Shown here piece after piece: positions 52,102 to 59,619 of a stretch of 64,000 bases of DNA. The notes under the pieces were generated by a model. That model did not search any database and was not told the DNA's origin. It saw nothing but the letters and a program-made list of their open reading frames with translations. The number at the start of each line of letters is the position of its first letter. Position 1 is the first letter of the stretch. This stretch comes from Natrinema hispanicum (GTDB lineage Archaea; Halobacteriota; Halobacteria; Halobacteriales; Natrialbaceae). Both the position numbers and the translations under genes were made by a program. The stretch is taken from positions 1 through 64,000 of the forward strand of contig NZ_FOIC01000009.1 of assembly GCF_900111485.1 (NCBI RefSeq). The letters run 5' to 3'.

Positions 52102-52293
52102 ATGACCGACGCCGACACCTCCTACACCGATAGCACGGAACCGACGTTCGAACTCGACCACGTCGTGGTCGAAAACGACGGCGCGCCGGACGAGTGTGCG
52201 ATCTTTCCGCTCGAAGCCAACGAGACGGAGCTGCTGACCGCCTGGATCTCGGCGCACGAAGGCGACTTCGTCGACCTCGAGTCGATGCACTAG
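52102..52293 (+). CDS. DUF7511-like small haloarchaeal protein
   Basis: A 63-residue acidic protein. Its core FELDHVVVENDGAPDECAIFPLE and TELLTAWISAHEGDFVDLESM resemble the protein at 56.5 kb and match what I know as DUF7511. No cysteine pairs or catalytic motif are seen. The upstream 264 bp contain no other gene. A small membrane protein follows 6 bp after its stop, perhaps co-transcribed. Confidence 0.7.
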   Translation: MTDADTSYTDSTEPTFELDHVVVENDGAPDECAIFPLEANETELLTAWISAHEGDFVDLESMH

Positions 52294-52299
52294 CCCAGT

Positions 52300-52488
52300 A
52301 TGTACCTGAATCACTCCGTTACCGCTGTCGGCTTCTGGCTCGGCACCCTGCTGCCGATCGCCTACGTGCCCGTTATTCTGGCCGGAATCGATTCGATCGG
52401 GCGACTCTCGCTGCTCATCGCCCTGCTGGCGGTGCACGCACTCGCTCTCGTCGTCGGCCACGACTATGCGGGATCGCGATCGCGCTGA
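52300..52488 (+). CDS. two-helix small membrane protein
   Basis: A 62-residue protein starting MYLNHSVTAVGFWLGTLLPIAYVPVILAGI, with a second hydrophobic stretch LSLLIALLAVHALALVVG. It lies 6 bp after the DUF7511-like gene and is likely in the same transcript. Family unknown. Confidence 0.6.
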   Translation: MYLNHSVTAVGFWLGTLLPIAYVPVILAGIDSIGRLSLLIALLAVHALALVVGHDYAGSRSR

Positions 52489-52567
52489 CCGCCTCACGAA
52501 CCGGTTGCGCTCGCTCTCTCAGTTCGTCTGCCACACTCGCCTTCGAGACACGGTTCGACGGGACCGC

Positions 52568-52753
52568 TCACTCGAGCGAGGCCGACCAGACCTGCGCTCG
52601 CGGCGTTCCACAGCAGTCACAGACGACCGCTTGGTTGTCTTTGTACCTGGCTCGCTCGAGTTTGCCGTCGGGACAGTCGGGACAGGGCCGACCCGTAAGA
52701 ATCGCGAGCAACTGCTGCGTACCGCCGGACTGCGACGACTCTGATTTCGCCAT
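52568..52753 (-). CDS. small zinc-finger protein (HVO_A0556-like)
   Basis: A 61-residue protein starting MAKSESSQSGGTQQLLAIL. The zinc site is CPDC and CDCC (CPDCPDGKL, AVVCDCCGTPR). It fits the small haloarchaeal zinc-finger proteins of this family as I remember them; these are thought to act in regulation. The ATG is 52753. Confidence 0.75.
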   Translation of the reverse strand: MAKSESSQSGGTQQLLAILTGRPCPDCPDGKLERARYKDNQAVVCDCCGTPRAQVWSASLE

Positions 52754-52937
52754 ATAGTCACTGCATACCGAAGACTGGGGTAACGGTTGGCCATGCCTAT
52801 GCAGCCTCAACGGGACCCTGATACCGTCGGGTGGCTGCCAATCCCGGCACGACCGCGACCCGCGGTGCAGGTCTTTCGCCTCCGACCGGCAGGACGAGTC
52901 GAAGCAGCTATGGCCGCGTCCGGTGAACGGCCGTTCG

Positions 52938-53495
52938 ATGTGGCCCTGGGGACACCTCGCCGTCGCCTACCTGTTCTTTACCGTCGTCACACACCGCCGG
53001 TTCGGCCGCCCGCCGCGTGCCTGGCCGGCGATCGCACTCGCCGTCGGCTCGCAGACGCCGGATCTGATCGACAAGCCACTCGCGTGGAATTTCGGCGTCC
53101 TGCCCGGCGGTCGGACGCTGGCTCACTCGCTGTTCGCTGTCGCCTGTCTCGTCCCGGTCGTCCTGTTCGTCGCCGATCGACTCGAGGCTCGCGTGATCGG
53201 CGTCGGCTTTCTCGTCGGCTACGGTTCGCACCTGCTTGCGGACATCCCGCCGGCGGTCCTCTCGGGGGAGTTCGCATACGCTGCGTATCTCCTTTGGCCG
53301 GTCCTCGAGCAACCACCCGAGGACCCCGTCGCCGGCATCTTCGATGCGATCCTTCACTACTACACGATGGGGCCCTACGAGTGGGTGCAGTTCGGCCTCT
53401 TTGCGGTCGCCGCCCTCGTCTGGTATCGCGACGGGATGCCGGGGCTCGGCCTGATCTCGGCCTCGCTCGAGCGCCGACTCGGCGTCGAGTCCTGA
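52938..53495 (+). CDS. membrane metal-dependent hydrolase (YdjM-like)
   Basis: A 185-residue integral membrane protein. It begins MWPWGHLAVAYLFF, with G-H-L near the N-terminus. VGSQTPDLIDKPLAW and LLWPVLEQP fit the YdjM/DUF457 family, whose conserved His and Asp residues bind metal. GYGSHLLADIP supplies another His/Asp pair. The substrate is unknown. Start ATG 52938 is used, since the preceding 5 codons need a GTG. Confidence 0.8.
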   Translation: MWPWGHLAVAYLFFTVVTHRRFGRPPRAWPAIALAVGSQTPDLIDKPLAWNFGVLPGGRTLAHSLFAVACLVPVVLFVADRLEARVIGVGFLVGYGSHLLADIPPAVLSGEFAYAAYLLWPVLEQPPEDPVAGIFDAILHYYTMGPYEWVQFGLFAVAALVWYRDGMPGLGLISASLERRLGVES

Positions 53496-53567
53496 TAGCC
53501 GGCGGCCGCGCCCGTCGCTCGATCGTCGGATCGTGGGGGCTATCCCGACGGCCGGTAACGCTTTGAT

Positions 53568-54170
53568 ATGCGCCAGTTCGTACTCATCGGTCACGACGTG
53601 CCGACGACGCCTGACTTCTCACTCGACGATCTCGCGGGCGGAGCCGGTCGCCTCGACGCGCTCTGTCGGTCGATCACCGCCGCGTTCGTCACCTCCCACG
53701 GCATCCGCGAGGACGTCCGCGTCCACCTGATCGCCCAGGACGAACTCACCATCACCTTCGACGGCAGCGAGCTCCAGCGGCTCAACCCCGACGAGCGAAG
53801 CACCGCCGCGTTAGTTCGCAAGGCCCTCGAGCACCGCGACGAAGCCATCGGTGCGCTGCCTGCAGAGCCCAGTCCGGGGGTCGAACTCTACCGACGCGGG
53901 TTCGCGGGAACGCTCGAGGAACTCGCCGACGATGGCCCGATCGTCCAGCTCCACGAGGATGGCGAGGCGGTCGTCGACGTCGGCACAGAGCGGCTTGCGG
54001 ACGCGGTGTTCGTGCTCTCGGATCATCGTGATTTCACCGCGGACGAAGCCGATGTGCTCGAGGCGGATGCCGATCTGCGGCTTCGACTCGGACCGCAGTT
54101 GCTCCACGCTGATCAGGCGATTACGGTCGCCCACCAGTATCTCGATACGGACGGCTACGAGCGGTTTTGA
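53568..54170 (+). CDS. trmY: tRNA (pseudouridine(54)-N1)-methyltransferase
   Basis: A 200-residue SPOUT-fold enzyme. The opening MRQFVLIGHDVPTTPDFSL and the C-terminal LLHADQAITVAHQYLD are the family signatures, the latter being the trefoil-knot region with SAM. ADAVFVLSDHRDF lies between them. It methylates pseudouridine-54 made by Pus10, giving m1-pseudouridine in the archaeal T-loop. The presence of both genes within 4 kb fits the pathway. A tRNA gene follows about 95 bp downstream. Confidence 0.95.
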   Translation: MRQFVLIGHDVPTTPDFSLDDLAGGAGRLDALCRSITAAFVTSHGIREDVRVHLIAQDELTITFDGSELQRLNPDERSTAALVRKALEHRDEAIGALPAEPSPGVELYRRGFAGTLEELADDGPIVQLHEDGEAVVDVGTERLADAVFVLSDHRDFTADEADVLEADADLRLRLGPQLLHADQAITVAHQYLDTDGYERF

Positions 54171-54263
54171 GCGGGGTTGTGCGAAGAGAAGACGACCACG
54201 CTGGCGGTTCGACGAGTGTGCATTCGGAAGCGTTAAAGGATCCGCCCCATTCCGTTCGAATGC

Positions 54264-54336
54264 GGGCCGGTGGGGTAGCTTGGTATCCTTCGGCCTTCGG
54301 GTGGCCGTAACCGCAGTTCGAATCTGCGCCGGCCCA
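54264..54336 (+). tRNA. tRNA-Pro(CGG)
   Basis: A complete cloverleaf. Acceptor GGGCCGG pairs with CCGGCCC and A is the discriminator. Anticodon stem CGGCC/GGCCG holds loop TTCGGGT, so the anticodon is CGG and the tRNA is proline. The T-stem CGCAG/CTGCG encloses TTCGAAT. There is no intron and no encoded CCA. It is preceded by a weak AT box (TTAAAGG) and its 3' end is copied 153 bp further on. Confidence 0.93.
54322..54336 (+). repeat. 3' end of tRNA-Pro, left copy of a direct repeat
   Basis: ATCTGCGCCGGCCCA, the T-arm and acceptor end of the tRNA, recurs exactly at 54475-54489. Similarity goes on after it: both copies have CTCCCGCA followed by TTCA and CGAGCG. This is the pattern of an attachment site used by a tRNA-integrating element. 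Confidence 0.6.
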
Positions 54337-54602
54337 TACTACTCCCGCACTTCAAACCGCCGAGCGGCGCGGCTGCGACGCGAGGCATCCGAAGTGCGAG
54401 AGTCGATGACAGCGCGCAGATTCGAATTAGACCGAGGTTCTGCGCGGAGCGCAGGTTCTCGGGCGTCGTTCGACATCTGCGCCGGCCCACTTTCTCCCGC
54501 ATTTCACGACGACGAGCGAAGCAAACAGATCAGAGACACGGTTCTCGGTGGGTAGACACAGTCGATGCCGACCGGCGGCAATAGGGCCGATCGGATGGTT
54601 GC
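54337..54602. other. spacer after tRNA-Pro holding T-arm fragments
   Basis: No gene is seen. The stretch contains duplicated tRNA pieces (see repeats) and the 3' end of the minus-strand PPOX gene's region. It may be a collapsed integration site. Confidence 0.45.
54475..54489 (+). repeat. duplicated tRNA-Pro 3' end (possible att relic)
   Basis: The second exact copy of ATCTGCGCCGGCCCA. Between the copies are another partial T-arm-like stretch (GCGCAGATTCGAATT, about 54413-54427) and a GC-rich hairpin CTGCGC/GCGCAG. No integrase is seen in the window. Confidence 0.6.
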
Positions 54603-54992
54603 TCACATGACCCGTGCTGGCCGAATTCGCAAGATCACCCGCTCGGATTCGATCGGGTTTGGGTACTCGTCGACGTCCATGTATCGCTGGGCGAGTTCGT
54701 CGATGTGTGCTCGAGCGCCGTCAGTCGTCCGTTCCTCGACGTCACCGATCACTGAAAGGCGTCGGTAGGGGTCGTCGGGATCGGTCATGCTGACGCCGAC
54801 AGCGGGGTTGTGTTCTACGTTCTTCGCTTTTTGTCGATGCCGTTCGGTATTGACCAACAGGCGTTCGTCGTCGGCGTCGTAATCGATCCACACCGGTGTG
54901 ACGTGTGGCAACCCCTCCTGTGTCAGCGTCGCGACGTGGGCGAACGTTTTCTTCTCGAAGAGGTCGTGGAAGTCGTCGGGGATTGCGGTCAT
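54603..54992 (-). CDS. PPOX-class F420/FMN-dependent oxidoreductase
   Basis: A 129-residue split-barrel protein. FEKKTFAHVATLTQEGLPHVTPVWIDYD is the usual start of the pyridoxamine-phosphate-oxidase-like fold; EERLLVNTERHRQKAKNVEHNP and YMDVDEYPNP follow. The group includes F420-dependent biliverdin reductases and related enzymes. The cofactor in this case is probably F420 or FMN. Start ATG 54992 fits the family length. A longer ORF upstream has no supporting similarity. Confidence 0.85.
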   Translation of the reverse strand: MTAIPDDFHDLFEKKTFAHVATLTQEGLPHVTPVWIDYDADDERLLVNTERHRQKAKNVEHNPAVGVSMTDPDDPYRRLSVIGDVEERTTDGARAHIDELAQRYMDVDEYPNPIESERVILRIRPARVM

Positions 54993-55172
54993 GGCACCGT
55001 ATCGTTCACCCGCATCGGCCTTGTGTATGGTACCAACACCCACGCCGGTCGAACAGACAGTGAGACTGATTGTTTTTGGCGGCGTGGAACGGGGCCACTC
55101 GAGAGAGACGGATAGCGACCACGCAGATGACGGCTGACGGCTTATGATCTCTGAAAGTGTCTGTAATCTCGT

Positions 55173-55412
55173 ATGACTGACCAGCAGTCGCCAACTCGCC
55201 GTCGAGTACTGAAACTCACAGGAGCCGCCGCATCGACCGCTCTCGTGGCCGGCTGTGGCGGTCCTGGGAACGGGAACGGAAACGAGACGGAAGAGGATGG
55301 GGACGGCGAGGACGAAGCTGACAATGAGACTGAAATGAACGAGACGAATGAAACGAATGAGACGAACGAAACCAACGAGACCGGGATGAACGATACCAAC
55401 GACACTGAGTAA
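55173..55412 (+). CDS. small Tat lipoprotein with N-E-T repeats
   Basis: A 79-residue exported protein. Its signal has TRRRVLKLTG and lipobox VAGC, placing it on the outer membrane face. The mature part is Glu/Asp/Asn-rich and ends in NETNETNETNETNET-type repeats, each a potential N-glycosylation sequon. The NET run is DNA-repetitive (AACGAGACGAAT and similar), so copy number could slip. No domain is recognised. Confidence 0.75.
   Translation: MTDQQSPTRRRVLKLTGAAASTALVAGCGGPGNGNGNETEEDGDGEDEADNETEMNETNETNETNETNETGMNDTNDTE
55323..55400 (+). repeat. N-E-T codon repeat array
   Basis: Near-perfect 9-bp units (AAYGARACN) coding for Asn-Glu-Thr are repeated in tandem, with synonymous changes between units that suggest selection on the protein rather than recent slippage. 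Confidence 0.7.
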
Positions 55413-55530
55413 GCGCTTTTTCTCCGGCACCCATCTGAATTCGGTCGAGTCCACAGCCCGTCTTGCTAGCCGCCCGTCGAACTGCCGGCGATCGTCAGGT
55501 CGGCACCCTGCCGTTAGCAAGGGTAGCCAC

Positions 55531-55559
55531 CGGACCGGGACGCAACCGTTACCGGTCCG
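55531..55559. repeat. inverted repeat before the duplicated-domain gene
   Basis: CGGACCGG (55531-55538) pairs with CCGGTCCG (55552-55559) around a 13-nt loop. A second pair, CTTGCTA with TAGCAAG, lies just upstream. They are about 20 bp before the ATG at 55578 and could be operator or terminator structures. Confidence 0.4.
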
Positions 55560-55577
55560 CGTCTCGTCGCTCGAGTA

Positions 55578-56306
55578 ATGACCGACGGACTCGAGGCGGA
55601 CGTCGAACGACTGGACGGAATCGCCGAGCGACGAGACGAGTTGGCTGCTCGCGTACGGACCCACGCTGGCGAAATCGCACGAGAACTCGCCGTGTTACAG
55701 GGTGGCGATTACGGGCAGGAAACGTTCGATACCGACGGCGGTAGCTGGACGATCAAGTACGAGGCCGGCGACGTCCAGTATCTGCGATTCGATCCCACTT
55801 CGGGCTCGGAGACGTACGTCGTCTCGAGCAAGCAGCCACCTGAACCCGAGGCCTTAGAGACGGCGATGGCCGACTACGGGGCGTTCGTCGCGGCGTACAA
55901 CGAGTACGTTCGCTCGTTCGACGGGCTGTTCGCGGACGTACCCGAGGCGTTTCCGGCAGTCGAGTCGACGGCGGAGCTGGTCGCCGAACGGGACCGGATC
56001 GTCGACCGGGTTCGCGAGGTCTGTGACGCGATGGCGGCCCAACTGCATCGGTACGACGGCGAGTACGGCACCTACGCGACGACGGTGTCGGGCACCCGCT
56101 GGGAGCTGAAGTGGGACGGCGACGTGGCTTCGTACCTACGCATCGGCGGCTCCAACGGTACCTACCTCCTCTCACAGTACGGGCCGCCAGCAGCTACTGA
56201 CGTTCGCCAGTTTGCTGCCGACGTCCCGGCGTTCGTCGCCGCGTTCAACGACCACGTCGACGATCTCGAGGCGGATCTCGCGCAGGTCAGTTTCGGTGAC
56301 GACTGA
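55578..56306 (+). CDS. unrecognised protein with an internal duplication
   Basis: A 242-residue protein. A helical N-terminal part (VERLDGIAERRDELAARVR) precedes two related units of about 55-60 residues. Unit 1 has GGSWTIKYEAGDVQYLRF and AMADYGAFVAAYNEYV. Unit 2 has GTRWELKWDGDVASYLRIG and FAADVPAFVAAFNDHV. Each unit looks like a beta-hairpin strand set plus a helix. No family recognised and no signal peptide. Other proteins downstream on the same strand are not clearly linked. Confidence 0.7.
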   Translation: MTDGLEADVERLDGIAERRDELAARVRTHAGEIARELAVLQGGDYGQETFDTDGGSWTIKYEAGDVQYLRFDPTSGSETYVVSSKQPPEPEALETAMADYGAFVAAYNEYVRSFDGLFADVPEAFPAVESTAELVAERDRIVDRVREVCDAMAAQLHRYDGEYGTYATTVSGTRWELKWDGDVASYLRIGGSNGTYLLSQYGPPAATDVRQFAADVPAFVAAFNDHVDDLEADLAQVSFGDD

Positions 56307-56485
56307 CTCTCACACAGTCGTTCAGCGGCAACGAGCGAGCCGCTGTGGAGGACACGACTGCGTCGGCTCTCGAGGTTGCTTCGGAGTGATATACAGCGGA
56401 CCCAACCCCTCTATACCGGAACTAGCAGCCGTTTTGTACCGTCTGGGCATAGAAAGCGGTGGCGACGACGGTCGCCAGGACTACC

Positions 56486-56716
56486 ATGGATGGCTCTGCT
56501 GACGGAATCGATGAGGGTACTGCCCACGAGCATGCGGCTGCCACCGACGCGGTCGACGCCGACGAGACGGTACTGTTCGATGCCATCGTCGTTCGATACG
56601 AATCCGGCAGCGATCGCTGTACGCTCGTTCCCCACGAGGGATCGACAACGGAGAAACTGAACGCCTGGCTGACCGCCGACCTCGAGCTGGTCGTCGATCT
56701 CGACGAGGCCCGCTGA
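56486..56716 (+). CDS. DUF7511-like small haloarchaeal protein, second paralogue
   Basis: A 76-residue protein starting MDGSADGIDEGTAHEHAAATDAVD. Its core DAIVVRYESGSDRCTLVPHEG and TEKLNAWLTADLELVVDLDEA aligns with the 63-residue protein at 52.1 kb. Start ATG 56486 is preferred over the longer ORF. Function unknown. Confidence 0.7.
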   Translation: MDGSADGIDEGTAHEHAAATDAVDADETVLFDAIVVRYESGSDRCTLVPHEGSTTEKLNAWLTADLELVVDLDEAR

Positions 56717-56809
56717 CGACGGCTGCCGGAATCTCGCTGACTCTGTAGCCGGGACGGGGAGGAAGCGAGGCGCTGGCGGTAAAGCGGACTCGAAAACCGA
56801 TCCCAGAAG

Positions 56810-57085
56810 CTAGACGTCGACGTACTGGTCGACCCACTTCTGGCGGCGCTGGAGCGCGCGTCTGCCTTTCGGCGTCAGCGCGTAGTAGTTCGTTCGCCGG
56901 TCGAGTTCACCTTTCTCGACGAGTTCTTTCTCAACGAGCGTGTCGAGATTGGGATACAGCCGACCGTGTGTGACCGGCTGGTCGATGTAGTCGTTGATGT
57001 CGTCGAGGATCTCTTGGCCTGACGGCCGATCTTTTCCTGCGATCACGTACAGCAAGTCGCGTTGGAAGCCAGTTAGCTGATCCAT
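56810..57085 (-). CDS. PadR-family transcription regulator
   Basis: A 91-residue winged-helix protein. DLLYVIAGKDRPSGQEILDDI and HGRLYPNLDTLVEKELVEKGELDRRTNYYALTPKGRRAL (in parts) are the PadR pattern. The family usually represses a neighbouring transporter or enzyme gene; here the neighbouring Nudix gene is divergent. The protein ends soon after the domain and lacks the C-terminal dimerisation helix of some members. Confidence 0.88.
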   Translation of the reverse strand: MDQLTGFQRDLLYVIAGKDRPSGQEILDDINDYIDQPVTHGRLYPNLDTLVEKELVEKGELDRRTNYYALTPKGRRALQRRQKWVDQYVDV

Positions 57086-57281
57086 GGATCACCCTCTGAG
57101 TGACGACGTTCACCGCTCTGTGGTTTTGTTATAGAGCGGGTACACCCCCGCTTTGCCCCCGAATGCGCCCCATATGACTGCTGTCAGTCGAGAGAGCCAG
57201 CGAGAGCCGTCACACGACGCCATCAAATATACGCATCGGCGTGACGCGGCGCTTTTGACGATCACTGCCGTATCGGTCGCT

Positions 57282-57851
57282 ATGCCTACCGATGAACTGG
57301 CTTGGGAAACGCGCGAGCGCCGAGTAGCCTATTCTTGTCCTGGTTTCGACGTCGTTAACGAGTCCGTTCAACTGCCCGATGGCACGGAAACCGACTTCGA
57401 TTACCTCTCGGAGCCACCAAGTGTCTGCGTCCTGCCGTTTACACCCGATGACAACGTCGTCTGTATCGAGGAGTGGCGACAGGCTGTCTCCCGAATCAGT
57501 CGCGGACTCCCCGTCGGCGGCATCGAACCCGACGACGACGATCTCGAGGCTGCAGCTCATCGCGAACTCGCCGAGGAGACCGGCTACGAAGCCGAGCGAC
57601 TCGAGCCGCTTGTGTCCGTCGAACCGGCGAACGGAATCGCGGATACGCGCTTGCACGTTTTCGTCGCCGACGGCTGCCGGCCGACCGCCGAACAGCAACT
57701 CGATCACAACGAGAGCATTCGTCCGACGGAACTGTCGTTTGCGGACCTGACCGACGCGGTCGCAGCCGGCGAGATCCACGACGGTCGGACGGTGCTCGCC
57801 GTCTCCTACTATCGGCTGGTCGAGCCAGCGTGTGGGCCAGCCAACGAATAG
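57282..57851 (+). CDS. Nudix hydrolase (ADP-ribose pyrophosphatase-like)
   Basis: A 189-residue Nudix enzyme. The segment RGLPVGGIEPDDDDLEAAAHRELAEETGYEAE contains the intact REL-x-EETGY core. VCIEEWRQAVSR before it and ANGIADTRLHVFVADGC after it match ADP-sugar pyrophosphatases. The ATG 57282 is used since the upstream extension has no match. It is divergent from the PadR regulator. Confidence 0.85.
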   Translation: MPTDELAWETRERRVAYSCPGFDVVNESVQLPDGTETDFDYLSEPPSVCVLPFTPDDNVVCIEEWRQAVSRISRGLPVGGIEPDDDDLEAAAHRELAEETGYEAERLEPLVSVEPANGIADTRLHVFVADGCRPTAEQQLDHNESIRPTELSFADLTDAVAAGEIHDGRTVLAVSYYRLVEPACGPANE

Positions 57852-57909
57852 CGACCGATACCGACCCGCGGCGCGCGAGTGGCGTGTGCCAGCGGTGCCG
57901 CGTGGGTCG

Positions 57910-59085
57910 TCACGCCGTTTCGTTGTCGGTTGTATTGTCGGCGTCGTCAGCTTCGCTATCAGCCTCGTCCGTTACGTTGTCGGTCTCGTTGGCACCGGCA
58001 GCCGTCTCGTTGTCGGTGTCCTCGGTCTCGTTGTCAGCCTCGTCGGTTACGTTGTCGGCCGTTTCGTTGTCGGCCGTTTCGTTGTCGGTTTCGTTTGCCG
58101 TGTCCGCTGTCGGCTCCTGGAGTGCGTCGACGAGTCCCTGCGTTTCGCCAAGGGTGAGGGTGTCGACAGTACTCTCTTCGACCGTCATCGATCCTGCGGA
58201 GACCGACGCAATCGTTTCGCCCGAGTCCGTCTCGTTGTCGTCGGTTTCGTTGGTCTCGTTGTTGTCACTCTGCTGACTCTCGAGGGTACCGACGGTCATG
58301 GACTCGAGCGTGATCTCGTCGACATCGAACTCTTCGATGGTCAGCGAGTCGATCTCCTGGACGGTTTCGTTCTCGTCGGTTGTGGTGTCGTTCGTCTGGG
58401 TCTCGCCGTCACCACCATCACCGCCGAAGAGGTCGCTGATGAAATCCGAGATGCCAGCAAGGATCCCGCCGTCCTCGGTTTCTTCGACGGTCAGGTCCTC
58501 GATCGTCAGTTGCTCGGTGCTCATCGACTCGATCGTCATGTCCTGTACCACCACGGTGGTGGCGTTCTCGTCGACCACCTGCTGGAGACTCGTCGCGGAC
58601 TCGTTGTCGGTTTCGTTGTCGTCGAGTTCGGTCTCGACGACGTCCGTTTCGCCATCGACGATATCGGCATCGGTCTCGTTATCGTCGGTTTCGTTGACCT
58701 CGGTCTCGTTCCCGCCATCGAGTTCGGTCAGCGAAACGTTCTCGAGCGACAGCGATTCGAAGGCGACGTTCGAGATCGTCACCCCGGACTCATTGTCGGC
58801 GGGCTGACTTTCGTCGCTCTCGTTGAGTTGCGCTATGAGTTGCTCGTCGGCGTCCTGAACGTCGAGTTGCTCGGCAGAGAGTTCCTCGATCGTCGCGTTT
58901 TCGATCGTGATGTTCTCGAGTTCCAGCGTGCCAACCTGGACGTTTTGCAGCGTCGCACTATTGCTCATGTCTCCGGCGTCGTCGGTCGTCGCCGTGGTCG
59001 TGCCACCAACGAGGGCGGGACCCCCCGCGAGCATGACCAGCAGCGCGACGAACGCGACACCGAGTGTTTGCGGTTGTGAAGCCAT
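57910..59085 (-). CDS. secreted, N-glycosylation-rich beta-repeat surface protein
   Basis: A 391-residue protein. The N-terminal signal (LGVAFVALLVMLAGGPALVGG) is Sec-type. The body is repeats of about 10 residues such as VGTLELENITIENATIEELS and SLTIEEFDVDEITLESMTVGTLES, which look like a right-handed beta-helix. These alternate with low-complexity NETDDNETD runs. There are many N-x-T/S sequons. The acidic C-terminus has no cysteine or membrane anchor. It may be an S-layer-associated or secreted glycoprotein. No enzymatic motif seen. Confidence 0.75.
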   Translation of the reverse strand: MASQPQTLGVAFVALLVMLAGGPALVGGTTTATTDDAGDMSNSATLQNVQVGTLELENITIENATIEELSAEQLDVQDADEQLIAQLNESDESQPADNESGVTISNVAFESLSLENVSLTELDGGNETEVNETDDNETDADIVDGETDVVETELDDNETDNESATSLQQVVDENATTVVVQDMTIESMSTEQLTIEDLTVEETEDGGILAGISDFISDLFGGDGGDGETQTNDTTTDENETVQEIDSLTIEEFDVDEITLESMTVGTLESQQSDNNETNETDDNETDSGETIASVSAGSMTVEESTVDTLTLGETQGLVDALQEPTADTANETDNETADNETADNVTDEADNETEDTDNETAAGANETDNVTDEADSEADDADNTTDNETA

Positions 59086-59320
59086 ACGAACCGACTGACG
59101 ACGGTTCTCGAGCTAAAACGAGCCGACTGTTACGGGATTTCCGCCGCGAAAACGGTCGTTGTGTCAGCGACGACGCTCACCGCCGGTTTCAGGCTGGACA
59201 CCTCGTGACAGCGGCGATTCGTCAGGTTCAAACGAACCGCTTACTCACCATTCCCGGTCGAAACCGTTCGTTGTTCCGAACTGCAACGCCGTCGACTCGC
59301 CAGTGATCGATGCCGGTCGA

Positions 59321-59512
59321 CTACTCGAGTCGGAGTTCGCGCGTCTCGACGGCGTCACAGACCGGACAGACGAACTGGTAGCGCACCCTCCCGCCCGAGG
59401 TGGTGACGCGCCATTTACCGTCAGTATCGACGTAGCCACACGACGGACAGCGGAGTTCCGATTCGTCGAACTTCTCGCGGAGTCGCTCGAACGGCGAACG
59501 GTGTACTGACAT
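59321..59512 (-). CDS. small zinc-finger protein (HVO_0649-like)
   Basis: A 63-residue protein with two CxxC pairs (CPSCGYVD and CPVCDAVE) forming one zinc ribbon. MSVHRSPFERLREKFDESELRCPSCG is like the haloarchaeal HVO_0649 family as I recall it. A perfect inverted repeat (GACATATG-CACC-CATATGTC) straddles its start codon, and a TATA-like GTTATGTG lies about 25-30 bp up on the minus strand. Probably a small regulator. Confidence 0.75.
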   Translation of the reverse strand: MSVHRSPFERLREKFDESELRCPSCGYVDTDGKWRVTTSGGRVRYQFVCPVCDAVETRELRLE

Positions 59513-59527
59513 ATGCACCCATATGTC
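59508..59527. promoter_or_regulatory. 8-bp inverted repeat across the zinc-finger start
   Basis: GACATATG (59508-59515) and CATATGTC (59520-59527) are exact complements with a 4-nt spacer. They cover the minus-strand ATG at 59512 and the probable transcription start. An operator is likely. The LOV regulator gene starts about 90 bp to the right. Confidence 0.5.
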
Positions 59528-59619
59528 GTGGTATCACATAACATGCTAGGCTCGGCAGTGTCTCGCTGTGCCGTCTTCCGATCACAACGATTCTTAGGCA
59601 TCACTCCCTAGTACAACGT

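Noticed and set aside
54411-54489. A second tRNA gene after tRNA-Pro
   Set aside because: Only T-arm and acceptor 3' fragments are present; there is no anticodon arm or 5' acceptor half.
55323-55400. Short regular repeats that resemble a CRISPR array at first sight
   Set aside because: They are in-frame Asn-Glu-Thr codons without spacers inside a lipoprotein gene.
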